NCBI RefSeq assembly: GCF_030676415.1
Contig: NZ_JAUUTW010000010.1
Location: 1-64,000 of the forward strand
Source of the DNA: Peribacillus frigoritolerans
Lineage (GTDB): Bacteria; Bacillota; Bacilli; Bacillales; DSM-1321
Length of the DNA: 64,000 bases
Reading direction: 5' to 3'
Shown here: one piece after another, positions 1-9,149 of the stretch
Position numbering within the stretch: the stretch's first letter is position 1
How the letters are laid out: each line of letters starts with the position of its first letter
The notes under the pieces: generated by a model
Told to the model about the DNA's origin: nothing
The model's input: the letters and a program-made list of their open reading frames with translations, nothing else
Database searches by the model: none
Translations under genes and position numbers: made by a program

Positions 1-75
1 CCTAAAATGGCTTAACATAGTGGCTCGAAGAGCCCAAATCTCTTAACCTTTGGTCAAAATTTAAAAGGGAATTTC

Positions 76-118
76 AAAAGGGGTTCGGAATTTTTTAATT
101 CCGAACCCCTTTTGTCTA
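76..118. terminator. Strong stem-loop, bidirectional terminator
   Basis: A perfect 17-bp inverted repeat (76-92 with 97-113) has a 4-nt T loop, an A-run before it and a T-run after it. It most likely ends a gene lying left of the window. Confidence 0.75.
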
Positions 119-125
119 CAAACTG

Positions 126-159
126 AATCAAGGACCCATCAAAGGTCCTTGATTTTTTA
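126..159 (+). terminator. Rho-independent terminator
   Basis: A perfect 11-bp stem (126-136 with 144-154) with a 7-nt loop is followed by a run of T. It lies right after the first stem-loop, so two hairpins stand in tandem. Positions 160-246 show nothing else clear. Confidence 0.7.
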
Positions 160-246
160 TGAAAAGAACCAATTGAAAAAACTAGTCTGGGTAATTTTCA
201 GATCAGTCGACATTCATCATTCAGCCATTAGGTAATGATTTGGAAG

Positions 247-1365
247 TTATGTGGAAAGTGCACCACTAACATCATAATTTTCTATATCGATTTCGATTTT
301 CCTATCAAGTGCGAGGTTTGCCAATAGTGAGCCTATATATGGGCCCATTGTTAAACCTGAAGCTCCAAGACCATTGGCTACGATTATGCCTTCCCAGTCA
401 GGTAAAGGACCCATGACCGGAAGGAATCCTGGCGTGAAGGGACGAAATCCGACCCTTGCTTCAACAAACGTACTATCTTCCAAACCGGGAGCGGTTTGCA
501 AGGCTTTATTGAAAACCTCCTGGAGTCCTCCTGCGGTCATTCGATTATCGAAAACTTCCGTATTTTCATGAGTTGCCCCAGCAACGATTTTATTATTATC
601 GAAAGCCAAAAGATATTGATCACTCGGCGGCATGACTACAGGCCAGTTATTCGTATTGTCATTTGGCGTTTCCAGATGTATGATTTGAGCCTTTTGGAAG
701 GTGACTTGAAAATTCACGCCCAGTGGCTTCAATAATTGCGGTGCCCAAGCGCCAGCACAAACAATCACTTTATCGGCAGATATGAATTCATCTCCAAGTG
801 TTACACCTGTCACTTGTGCACCGTTATATGTAAGTATAGCCTCACCATACATAAGTTTTGCACCGTTTTTTTGTGATGCCCGCAATAAGGAATCACGAAG
901 TGCGCGTCCATCGACCCGCGCGGCACCACTCACGTGAACGGCTGTATATTCACTGGAAAGGGGAGGGAATAAGGCACGTGTTTCCTCTGCCGAAAGTATT
1001 GTGATCGTCCCCATCTCCGGTGCATCGTCTTTCCGTTTTGTAGCCCGGTTCTTCATCGCATTCAGTTTATCTTCATCTGTATGTAAACTTATGGCCCCGA
1101 CCTGGGCATAACCAGTCTCGGTTTCCCCGTCCCGTTCAAGTTCTTCAATAAAGCCCGGATAAAAAGCCGCACCATTTTTGGCAAGGAGATACCAAGCTTG
1201 GTTGCGTCTTTGCGATATCCATGGGCAAACGATTCCTGCAGCTGCAGATGTTGCCTGACCGACATCTTGGCGGTCAATAATGATCACTTCAACCCCATTT
1301 TTAGACAACTGATAGGCAGTGGAAGCTCCCAAAATTCCTGCACCAACTACAATGATTTTTTGCAT
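247..1365 (-). CDS. FAD-dependent amine/amino-acid oxidoreductase (DAO family)
   Basis: This is a flavoprotein of the D-amino-acid oxidase/glycine oxidase fold that would oxidise an amine or amino acid to an imino acid. The N-terminus carries the dinucleotide-binding signature VVGAGILGAS, and the C-terminal part has the family pattern FRPFTPGFLPVMGPLP followed by ANGLGASGLTMGP. The chosen start gives MQKIIVVGAG and about 372 aa, normal for the family. Longer in-frame starts up to 1407 add a tail not expected before the Rossmann motif. It stands alone, convergent with whatever lies to the left. The substrate cannot be read from sequence; DadA-like and glycine-oxidase-like roles both fit. Confidence 0.85.
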   Translation of the reverse strand: MQKIIVVGAGILGASTAYQLSKNGVEVIIIDRQDVGQATSAAAGIVCPWISQRRNQAWYLLAKNGAAFYPGFIEELERDGETETGYAQVGAISLHTDEDKLNAMKNRATKRKDDAPEMGTITILSAEETRALFPPLSSEYTAVHVSGAARVDGRALRDSLLRASQKNGAKLMYGEAILTYNGAQVTGVTLGDEFISADKVIVCAGAWAPQLLKPLGVNFQVTFQKAQIIHLETPNDNTNNWPVVMPPSDQYLLAFDNNKIVAGATHENTEVFDNRMTAGGLQEVFNKALQTAPGLEDSTFVEARVGFRPFTPGFLPVMGPLPDWEGIIVANGLGASGLTMGPYIGSLLANLALDRKIEIDIENYDVSGALST

Positions 1366-1537
1366 ATTCAACATCTCATTTCTCTCATATGTATAAACGC
1401 TTACCACTACTATATCGAAGACATGAAATGATTGCTACAATCGATCTTGTAATTTCTTTCACAAAGTTAATTTATCCATAGTGAATATGCTATGATTGAA
1501 ACTGCGAGAGCTTGAAAAGATAATAGGAGGCCATAAC

Positions 1538-2131
1538 ATGTTAAAAAAACAAATGGAAGCATACATATCAAAAACCGTATTCGAAAATAAGGTTGAGTTG
1601 TATAAAGAAGAAAAGGATTATCTAGAAAAACATAAATTAATCGCTGATGATATCATTATAGTGGAAAAAGAAAATGCATCCCGTTTTACAGATGCTTATA
1701 TGGAACGCAGTAATAAAGAGAGCGAAGAATTAATCTCTGAAGAGAACTCTGCTTTTTTATCACAACCGATCGAGTATTTGAAAAATAACAAAGATGAGTT
1801 CCTTTACTTTGAATCACAATGGTTCGAATTAATCGGTGTTGAGGCACTTTCCTTAGAAGTCGATGATGTTTTCGGTACGTATAACGCGATGTTCGGATTG
1901 AAATTCCAGAAAAAAATGGGAGAAGTTTTAAAAACGTATTTAACTAAGGAACTTCAAGAAGGAATTGGATCATTCAGTTTAATGTTTAACCAGGGCGACG
2001 GGCTATGGGATGTGAATTTAGCCTTGGATAACGTAGAAGGGTTTCGAGAAAACATGTCATTAGATGAAGCTTTTAATTTAATCTATCATTTTCTTTTTAT
2101 CCTTGTTCAAACAATCGAGGAAGATATGTAA
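1538..2131 (+). CDS. Hypothetical protein, about 197 aa
   Basis: I do not recognise a family with confidence. The start is fixed by a strong AGGAGG six bases before ATG, giving MLKKQMEAYISKTVF. The protein is acidic, lysine/glutamate-rich and predicted soluble, with no signal peptide or membrane segment. Its N-terminal third looks helical and the C-terminal end is hydrophobic. It is a single-gene unit, closed by a terminator ten bases after the stop and divergent from the FAD oxidoreductase. A housekeeping role conserved in Bacillaceae is plausible, but nothing in the sequence states one. Confidence 0.7.
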   Translation: MLKKQMEAYISKTVFENKVELYKEEKDYLEKHKLIADDIIIVEKENASRFTDAYMERSNKESEELISEENSAFLSQPIEYLKNNKDEFLYFESQWFELIGVEALSLEVDDVFGTYNAMFGLKFQKKMGEVLKTYLTKELQEGIGSFSLMFNQGDGLWDVNLALDNVEGFRENMSLDEAFNLIYHFLFILVQTIEEDM

Positions 2132-2140
2132 AACGAGATG

Positions 2141-2168
2141 CCGTCATTAATTTTAATGGCGGTTTTTT
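2141..2168 (+). terminator. Terminator after the 1538-2131 gene
   Basis: A 10-bp stem with one G-U pair (2141-2150 with 2153-2162) has a minimal loop and six T. Confidence 0.75.
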
Positions 2169-2373
2169 AATTTCTTGAATGAACCAAAGCCCAGTCCCCA
2201 GTCTATTGCTTCTGGATTTTAATCGATTTGCTCTTGATATTGATTAAAGGAAATTGAAGGAGTCCGTCGAATGATTATGATAAGCTTTATTTAATAAACT
2301 TAAATGTTTTGTTATTAACAATTATGATTTTTTGTTCATGTAAATGATGGTACATCGGAAGGGGAAGTTCTAC

Positions 2374-3312
2374 TTGCTGAATGAATTGAAAGTTACTCAA
2401 TTTACCATTCCAATGCCTTTTAGGTTGGACCATGTCCATTGTTTCCTAGCAGAAGGCGAAAGAGGGTGGACAATCATTGATGCGGGATTAAACAACAAAA
2501 CGACAAGGGATTTATGGAAGCCAATCATCGAAAAACACGATATTACCGATATTATCATCACCCATTATCACCCAGATCATTTCGGGTATGCAGGGGCATT
2601 ACAACAACTGACCGGTGCGGATGTTTGGATGACACAAGTGGATGAACATGCGGGAACTACATATTGGGAAGCGGATTCGCTCAATCTGCTTAAAGAAAAT
2701 TATATTGCATGTGGTATGGAAGACGATGTAGCAGTGGCCTTATCCAGTGACGAAAGCGGATTCATGCCACAAGTAAAACCCTATCCTAATGTAAATCATC
2801 ATCTTGAAGAAGGAATGAAGCTGCATTTTGGCAATTATGAGTATGAGGTAATTTTCACACCGGGACATTCTGATGGCCTGATTTCCTTATACAATAAAGA
2901 AAAAAATGTCCTTTTCTCGACAGATCATATATTGCCCAGGGTATCTCCAAATATTTCTTATTGGTTTAAAGGTTTCAGCAACCCATTGGAAGAGTTTTTT
3001 ACTTCTTTGAAAAAAATACAAAAGCTGGACGTTGAATATGTCATCCCTTCACATGGGAAACCGTTTCAAAATGCCAATAAAAGAATTGTTGAATTGTTGG
3101 ATCACCATCAGGACCGGTTGCATGTAATTCATGAAAACATGAAAGAGCCGATTTCTGTAAAAAGTGCTTGCCATATCTTATTTGGAAATCTGCCCATTCA
3201 CGAAACCAGATTTGCTGTTGGTGAAACATTGGCACACCTTGAATACCTTTTTTTGAATGACCAATGCAGAAAGTTTAAACGTGATGGCAAATGGTTTTAT
3301 CAATCCATTTGA
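2374..3312 (+). CDS. MBL-fold metallo-hydrolase
   Basis: This is a metallo-beta-lactamase-fold hydrolase of the glyoxalase II-like type. The metal-binding motif appears as THYHPDHFG, with later histidines in TPGHSDG and IPSHGKPF, so the metal ligands look complete. After the catalytic domain there is a C-terminal extension of about 80 residues, as in many Bacillus members. The start is probably TTG 2374, because GGAAGGGGAA ends eight bases upstream; an ATG at 2344 lacks a ribosome binding site. A terminator follows. The reaction is hydrolysis of a thioester, lactone or phosphoester; the exact substrate is unknown. Confidence 0.85.
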   Translation: MLNELKVTQFTIPMPFRLDHVHCFLAEGERGWTIIDAGLNNKTTRDLWKPIIEKHDITDIIITHYHPDHFGYAGALQQLTGADVWMTQVDEHAGTTYWEADSLNLLKENYIACGMEDDVAVALSSDESGFMPQVKPYPNVNHHLEEGMKLHFGNYEYEVIFTPGHSDGLISLYNKEKNVLFSTDHILPRVSPNISYWFKGFSNPLEEFFTSLKKIQKLDVEYVIPSHGKPFQNANKRIVELLDHHQDRLHVIHENMKEPISVKSACHILFGNLPIHETRFAVGETLAHLEYLFLNDQCRKFKRDGKWFYQSI

Positions 3313-3331
3313 TATATTGAACATTGATTCT

Positions 3332-3357
3332 AGCTCATGTCAAATGAGCTTTTTTTG
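3332..3357 (+). terminator. Terminator after MBL-fold gene
   Basis: A 7-bp perfect stem (3332-3338 with 3344-3350) and 5-nt loop are followed by seven T. Confidence 0.75.
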
Positions 3358-3519
3358 CATTAAAAACGCAAGTCACACTGTCTTCTATATGCCAGTTAAT
3401 GAATAAGTTTAAGTGGTTTTGTTTACTTAAATAGAAAAAATGTTATGATTATTTTTAGATTCTTATGAATATTGAATCGATGGAGGACGTTTACTGAAAA
3501 ACAGGTTGGGAGTTTTGAG

Positions 3520-4746
3520 ATGAAGAACACATATATGAAAACTGCCTCAGGAGTGTATATTAATTATTTCCTGTTAGGTATGGTCAATATCATGCTCGCA
3601 TCGAATATGTCCTATTTAACGGAGCAATGGGATACGGATAATGCCGGAGTAAGTTATATCATCGCAGCTATAGGGGGAGGGAAATTACTTACATATGCCT
3701 TTACGGGATATTTATCAGATAAAATCGGGCGAAAACCACTAATTATTGCTTCTTCATTGGGAATGGGAATCTTCTTGATCGGTATTCCATTATCACCAAA
3801 TTATCATTTGGCTTTTGTTTTTGCCATCCTTGCAGGTGTCGCTAATTCGTCAATGGATGCCGGTTCATATCCTGGTTTAACAGAGCTTTTCCCAAGAGCC
3901 GCTGGTTCTGCCAGTGTACTGGTGAAAGCTTTCATGTCTGCTGGTGCATTTATTCTCCCGTTCATGATTTTATTTTTCTCGAATCATGAGATGTTTTATG
4001 GATATGCCTTTTTTATTCCTGCTGCTATTTATCTATTGAACTTGATGTTTTTATTTACCGTTTCATTTCCAAGTTTGAATATGAACAAGGAAAAACAAGT
4101 AGATGATCGTATCCAGAGCAAGAAATTCATTTCAGAACCGGTATTACGTAAAGAGGGACTTGCTCTCGTGATAATCGGTTTCACATCAACAGGATTATTC
4201 ACCGTTTCACAGATTTGGCTTCCGAGTTATGGTCAGCAGGTTGTGGGCATGCCGATGGCCAGTTCCATCAAATTGCTAAGTTATTATAGTTTAGGGGCAC
4301 TTATTTCCGTATTGGTTTTATCCGTTTTATTAAAAAAGATCGTCCGGCCAATAACGGTTATCATGATTTATCCGATCATAACTTTTATTTCAATCCTTAC
4401 GATCCTTTTGGTAAAGGTACCGATCATCGTTTCCATCACAGCATTTTTCATCGGACTTTCCACTGCGGGGATCTTTCAATTAGCCATTACGATAATGACG
4501 GAATTTTTCTGGAGGAAAAAAGGAACAGTGACGGGTATCGTGGCAACAGCTGCTGGATTGGCTTCTATAGTGATGCCGCTTGTAACGGGTTGGATGTCGA
4601 AAAGCGGGAATATATCCATCATCTTCATATTTGATGCATTCCTGTCTGTAACTGGTTTTATAGCTGCAGTTTATGTTTATTATCGCTATGGAAAGCTGAT
4701 GGGTAAGGGAAAAGTGGAGACAGGGGATATTCGTTTACATGCCTGA
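3520..4746 (+). CDS. MFS transporter
   Basis: This is a 12-helix major facilitator of about 408 aa. The loop between helices 2 and 3 carries the MFS motif A form GYLSDKIGRKP, and a long cytoplasmic linker rich in K, D and Q near residues 190-215 divides the two six-helix halves. The start at 3520 has TTGGGAG eight bases upstream and gives MKNTYMKTASG; the alternative start at 3472 adds 16 polar residues. It stands alone between two terminators. The substrate is unknown; the overall look is of a sugar-acid/organic-anion or drug-type MFS. Confidence 0.85.
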   Translation: MKNTYMKTASGVYINYFLLGMVNIMLASNMSYLTEQWDTDNAGVSYIIAAIGGGKLLTYAFTGYLSDKIGRKPLIIASSLGMGIFLIGIPLSPNYHLAFVFAILAGVANSSMDAGSYPGLTELFPRAAGSASVLVKAFMSAGAFILPFMILFFSNHEMFYGYAFFIPAAIYLLNLMFLFTVSFPSLNMNKEKQVDDRIQSKKFISEPVLRKEGLALVIIGFTSTGLFTVSQIWLPSYGQQVVGMPMASSIKLLSYYSLGALISVLVLSVLLKKIVRPITVIMIYPIITFISILTILLVKVPIIVSITAFFIGLSTAGIFQLAITIMTEFFWRKKGTVTGIVATAAGLASIVMPLVTGWMSKSGNISIIFIFDAFLSVTGFIAAVYVYYRYGKLMGKGKVETGDIRLHA

Positions 4747-4795
4747 TACATTTCGGAACTTTTACAGCAGGCTATAATGGCTTTTATTGATTAAA

Positions 4796-4836
4796 GAAAA
4801 AACCACCGCCAATCAAACTTGGACGGTGGTTTTTTC
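4796..4836. terminator. Bidirectional terminator between convergent genes
   Basis: AACCACCG (4801-4808) pairs with CGGTGGTT (4824-4831). A-runs on the left and T-runs on the right let it serve both the MFS gene and the yerD-like gene that ends at 4835. Confidence 0.75.
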
Positions 4837-6442
4837 ATTGCCTGGCTCCTAATTGCCCCTTAACTTCGTTCATAATATCTTCAAGGGATGTGACAATTCC
4901 TTTATCGTCCTTATAGCTAATGTGCTTAGGTTGAAAATGGATCGGCGAATCCAAACCAGCAGCGGCTGAGATTCTATATAATCCTTTTCTAAGGGTAACA
5001 AGAAAGTTGACCACACGGTATTTCTTTTCATCAATGACAAGTGCCTTTTGCAATTCTGGATCAGTGGTTGCTACCCCGACAGGACAAGCATTTGATTGAC
5101 ACTTCATCGTCTGTATACATCCTATCGCAATCATGAAACCTCGAGCTATGTTAACAAGGTCGGCTCCCATGGCTAGAGCTATCGCTATTCTATCTGGCGT
5201 GAACAATTTACCGGAGGCGATGATTTTAACCCGATCGCGGACACCGTATTTTTCCAGTGTCGATACTAAAATCGGCAAAGCGGATTTTAGCGGTAATCCC
5301 ACGCTATCGATCAATTCCTGATAAGATGCACCCGTGCCGCCTTCACCGCCATCCAATGAAATGAAATCCGGACCTTTCCCGGTTTCTTTCATGTAGCTAG
5401 CAAGCTCTTCAACACTGTCATTGCCGCCAATGACCATTTTGATGCCGACCGGGATGCCAGTATGTTCCCTGATTTTTTCGATAAAATCGCACATGGATTT
5501 TACGTCATTGAATTGATGAAACCGATTCGGACTATCAATCGCTTTAAACGGAACGACCTTACGGATTTCAGCGATTTCCGGATTCACTTTTTCAGCATCG
5601 ATATGCCCTCCGCGAGTTTTGGCACCTTGAGCCAATTTGATTTCAAATGCTTTGATTTCGGGTATTTCACTTTTTCTTTTTAACTCATCCCAGTCCATTT
5701 CGCCGATATTATTACGAACCCCAAACATGGCTGGACCGATTTGCATGATTATATCGACACCGCCGATTAAATGATAAGGAGAAAGTCCGCCTTCCCCTGT
5801 ATTCATCCACGTTCCTTTTGCTGCAGCCAATCCCTCAGAAAGGGCAGTGATTGCGTTCTTCCCCAAAGAACCATAACTCATGGCGGACATGCCGATAAGA
5901 CCTTTTAAACGAAAGGGGTTTTTGGTGTTTGGGCCAATGATCACGGCATCTTCATCATCCAATAAAAATGCAGAGGATACTTCATCTCCCCATTTTTCTT
6001 CTCGCTGTGAGAAAAGCGGGTCTTTCAAAAGAATGTATCTTTTCGTCGTCACTTTTGTTTCACGATCATATTTTTCTTCTTCGGCCAATTTTGGAAACAT
6101 GCTATTTTTAACAAAGAAGCCTTCTTCATCAAAATCCCGTTTTGAGCCAAAACCTATGACATCCCGTAAATATTTTGAACTTTTCACCATATGTTCATAG
6201 TCATCCCTGGAAAAGGGTTTTCCTTCGTTATCACTATTAAACCAATATTGTCGCATTTCAGGCCCGATTTTTTCCAGAAAGTATCGTATTCTTCCAAGCA
6301 CGGGGTAATTCCTTAAAATTGCATGACGCTTCTGCATGCGGTCAAAGAAAATCATATAAAGTACTAGAAAAAACAAGGCAATGATGATGATGAAGATAAC
6401 GGTAAATCCAATGATAATTAAAAGGTTTGCGATGCCGCTCAT
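4835..6442 (-). CDS. yerD: YerD-type FMN-binding glutamate synthase family protein
   Basis: This 535-aa protein has an N-terminal membrane anchor (about residues 5-32, very hydrophobic) followed by the FMN-binding TIM-barrel of the glutamate synthase large subunit. Signature stretches are SYGSLGKNAITAL, LDGGEGGTGA and the cysteine cluster CQSNACPVGVATTDP, where a 3Fe-4S cluster sits in true glutamate synthases. The glutaminase domain is absent, so it is not a full GltB. B. subtilis YerD has the same architecture and nearly the same length. It is transcribed alone, convergent with the MFS gene. The physiological reaction is uncertain even in B. subtilis. Confidence 0.88.
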   Translation of the reverse strand: MSGIANLLIIIGFTVIFIIIIALFFLVLYMIFFDRMQKRHAILRNYPVLGRIRYFLEKIGPEMRQYWFNSDNEGKPFSRDDYEHMVKSSKYLRDVIGFGSKRDFDEEGFFVKNSMFPKLAEEEKYDRETKVTTKRYILLKDPLFSQREEKWGDEVSSAFLLDDEDAVIIGPNTKNPFRLKGLIGMSAMSYGSLGKNAITALSEGLAAAKGTWMNTGEGGLSPYHLIGGVDIIMQIGPAMFGVRNNIGEMDWDELKRKSEIPEIKAFEIKLAQGAKTRGGHIDAEKVNPEIAEIRKVVPFKAIDSPNRFHQFNDVKSMCDFIEKIREHTGIPVGIKMVIGGNDSVEELASYMKETGKGPDFISLDGGEGGTGASYQELIDSVGLPLKSALPILVSTLEKYGVRDRVKIIASGKLFTPDRIAIALAMGADLVNIARGFMIAIGCIQTMKCQSNACPVGVATTDPELQKALVIDEKKYRVVNFLVTLRKGLYRISAAAGLDSPIHFQPKHISYKDDKGIVTSLEDIMNEVKGQLGARQ

Positions 6443-6588
6443 TCAATCCCTCCTGGTATGCAAAAAAATCATGTATGTATTGTTAATCTACTCGGTAATT
6501 CGATCAATTATACAGAATTCCAATGCAAGGATTTAATAGGGATAGAACGAAATAATTTAATTAGGCAGTTTTGTTCTTACAATAACCT

Positions 6589-7683
6589 TCAACTTCTCTT
6601 TTTCGATTGGCTTACCCAAATGGCTAACTGCAAAGTTATGGCATCATGCAGCACCTGTGGATTGTATCCGGTAATTTCCTTGATTTTTTTTAATCGGTAT
6701 ATAAGGGAGTTACGATGGATATACATTCTTTTTGCACATTCCCCGATATTTAAGTTACTAAGGAAAAATTGTTGCAGTGTCTCGATCAACTTTTCAGATA
6801 AGCTGCCTAGTATTCTTTCTTGAAATTGCTGTTTCGTCCGCTCATCTATCCTTTCCAACAGTGCCTTTGTTTCCACATCAGTATATATCGTTAAAGCTTG
6901 ATTGGCTTCACCTAGTGAAAGTGCTGATTCAGCTTCCCGGAAGGAGTGGCATATGTATGATTCCTTTTCGACAAGAGAGCCCAAACCAATTCGTATAACA
7001 AAGCCTTTTGCCTTTAATTGTTTGATGACTGTATCCAATCTTTGGCCGATGTTATTTTCAGTAAGCGCCGTAGTGAGAATGAAAACTCGATTCACATTCA
7101 GGAACCCAACAAGGGCGTGTTGTGTGCCAAAAACAGTTTCCGTCATTTGAATCAGCTCACTCTTATTTAACGGATTTAATTTCATTTCCATCACCCCCAC
7201 CTGATAGGGAGGTTCTAATTTCATTCCAATCAGTTCAAGTCTCTGATCAATCGAATGCTGATTGATCTCTTCTTTTAGTAAGTCTTCAAATACCAATTCT
7301 TTCAAGTGTTGTTTCCATTCGAGTTGTTCAACCATAAAAGCTTGATGAAGCATCATTTCCGTAATCATTTTCACCAATTCCCCGAATTCCAAGAGTTCTG
7401 TCGGATCACCGGTGATCCCGATAACGCCAATAATGACATTTTGAAAATTAATAGGTAAATTAATTCCTGGAAGGACCCCCGCCCATTGATGACGATCCTT
7501 TTCGTGAATGATTAAAGGCTTTCCCGTTTTCAGTACTTCCATTGCCCCAAAATGCAATTGGTCGATGCGTTCACGATTTCCGGAGGCGATGATGGTTCCT
7601 TTTTCATCCATAATATTAATATTTCTGTTAAGTCTATTGGTGGTTTGTTTGACTATTTCCATTGCAATTTCTTGGGTTAGCAT
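6589..7683 (-). CDS. cdaR: CdaR-family sugar-diacid/glycerate regulator
   Basis: This is a transcriptional activator of the carbohydrate diacid regulator family, about 364 aa. Residues 1-135 form the sugar-diacid-recognition domain (MLTQEIAMEIV... through IGVIGITGDP). The C-terminus carries the PucR/CdaR helix-turn-helix, seen as NIGECAKRMYIHRNSLIYRL. ATG 7683 is chosen because GAAGG lies nine bases upstream; an ATG three codons earlier overlaps that site. It is divergent from glycerate kinase and a GntP permease with 316 bp between, the classic layout for a regulator of those two genes. Glycerate is the likely inducer by context. Confidence 0.85.
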   Translation of the reverse strand: MLTQEIAMEIVKQTTNRLNRNINIMDEKGTIIASGNRERIDQLHFGAMEVLKTGKPLIIHEKDRHQWAGVLPGINLPINFQNVIIGVIGITGDPTELLEFGELVKMITEMMLHQAFMVEQLEWKQHLKELVFEDLLKEEINQHSIDQRLELIGMKLEPPYQVGVMEMKLNPLNKSELIQMTETVFGTQHALVGFLNVNRVFILTTALTENNIGQRLDTVIKQLKAKGFVIRIGLGSLVEKESYICHSFREAESALSLGEANQALTIYTDVETKALLERIDERTKQQFQERILGSLSEKLIETLQQFFLSNLNIGECAKRMYIHRNSLIYRLKKIKEITGYNPQVLHDAITLQLAIWVSQSKKRS

Positions 7684-7999
7684 ACAAGTCATCCTTCTAG
7701 AGTTTTTTTATTTGATTATCCAGTTTGCGATAACAGAATGGGGTAATCACATGTCATGCAAACAAGCTATGATTTATCATGAAAAAGTGAAAGGTCGATA
7801 GTTTAAACCATAGCTATCTTATACTTTAGGAAATTGGGAAAATAACAGAAAATTTTCTATAAGATCATTTTTTTTATATAGTATAGTCAAAAAATTCAAA
7901 TATGTCATACTAATTTTCGTATAGAATGAACGATGATTAAAATATTTCCGAAGATTATAATTAAATTAATATAAAAATATATTCAAAGGGGATCTGAGC
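7684..7999. other. Divergent control region cdaR / glycerate kinase
   Basis: This 316-bp region is very AT-rich and has no ORF. It must hold both promoters and the CdaR operator. TATA-like stretches are so abundant (for example 7875-7885 and 7955-7985) that I cannot fix a single -10, and no clear long palindrome is visible. Confidence 0.4.
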
Positions 8000-9145
8000 A
8001 TGAAAATCGTAATTGCACCAGATTCCTATAAAGGAAGTTTGTCAGCATCAGAAGCTTCCAAAGCAATCGAGCGAGGAGTCAGGAAGGCACTGCCGGATGC
8101 GAAGACAGTATTGGTTCCTGTAGCGGATGGCGGGGAAGGTACAATGGATAGCCTTGTTACAGCTACAAATGGGCGAAAAGTTGAAGTGACTGTTAACGGG
8201 CCTTTACTTCAAGACGTTCAGGCAGCATATGCAATCTTGGGAGATCAGGAAACATGTGTGATTGAAATGGCCAGTGCATCCGGTCTATGCCTAGTCGATC
8301 CAGATGAGTTGAACCCATTGATCACTACTACATACGGGACAGGGGAGCTTATTCAAAAAGCATTGAATGATGGCTGTAGAAAGTTCATTTTAGCGATTGG
8401 TGGAAGCGCTACCAATGATGGCGGTGTTGGAATGCTCCAGGCTTTGGGAATGAAGGTGTTTGATGAAGAGGGTAAACCGGTAGGATTCGGAGGTGCCGCA
8501 TTATCGCGGATATCAGAAATCAATACGGAGGATTTTGATCCCAGAATAGCAGATTCCGAGTTTTTGATTGCCTCGGATGTCCAAAATCCGTTAATCGGTC
8601 CCGATGGGGCATCAAGTGTATTCGGACCTCAAAAAGGGGCGACTCCAGCCATGGTTGAAATGCTTGATAAAGCATTAACATCATGGGCTGATTTGGTGGA
8701 AATCAAAACAGGCATACACTTGCATGATAAAGCAGGCGCTGGTGCTGCTGGTGGAATTGGAGGTGCATTTCAAGCCTTTTTCCGAGCAGAAACAAAAAGG
8801 GGCATCGATATTGTTATGGAGTATACGAAACTGGGTGAAAAATTGTCTGATGCCGATTGTGTCTTTACCGGTGAGGGCCAAATCGATTACCAGACTGCTT
8901 CAGGCAAAACACCATTGGGAGTTGCACAAGAAGCCAAAGAGCATGGTATTCCCGTATTTGTTTTGGCGGGATCGATCGGAATGGGTATTGAAGTTTTATA
9001 TGACCATGGAATAACTAGTGTTCATAGTTTGGTGAACGCTCCCATGCCTTTAAAGGAAGCTATGGAAAGAGGAGCTGAATTGTTGGAAGTTTCAGCAGAA
9101 CAAGTAATGCGGACTTTTTTGGCAACGATTAAAAATAGGGGGTAA
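8000..9145 (+). CDS. glxK: Glycerate kinase
   Basis: This enzyme phosphorylates glycerate with ATP to a phosphoglycerate, feeding lower glycolysis. The 381-aa product has the family N-terminus IAPDSYKGSLSASEAS, the block VADGGEGTMD, IGGSATNDGGVGML in the middle and TGEGQIDYQT near the C-terminus, all diagnostic of glycerate kinase type 1 (GarK/GlxK). GGGG lies eight bases before the start. The permease gene starts four bases after its stop, so the two are one operon, and the regulator CdaR is divergent. The choice between glxK and garK as symbol is arbitrary; the family assignment is firm. Confidence 0.93.
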   Translation: MKIVIAPDSYKGSLSASEASKAIERGVRKALPDAKTVLVPVADGGEGTMDSLVTATNGRKVEVTVNGPLLQDVQAAYAILGDQETCVIEMASASGLCLVDPDELNPLITTTYGTGELIQKALNDGCRKFILAIGGSATNDGGVGMLQALGMKVFDEEGKPVGFGGAALSRISEINTEDFDPRIADSEFLIASDVQNPLIGPDGASSVFGPQKGATPAMVEMLDKALTSWADLVEIKTGIHLHDKAGAGAAGGIGGAFQAFFRAETKRGIDIVMEYTKLGEKLSDADCVFTGEGQIDYQTASGKTPLGVAQEAKEHGIPVFVLAGSIGMGIEVLYDHGITSVHSLVNAPMPLKEAMERGAELLEVSAEQVMRTFLATIKNRG

Positions 9146-9149
9146 TCAA

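Noticed and set aside
1089..1277. 62-codon minus frame inside the FAD oxidoreductase
   Set aside because: A shadow of the real gene in another frame without its own RBS.
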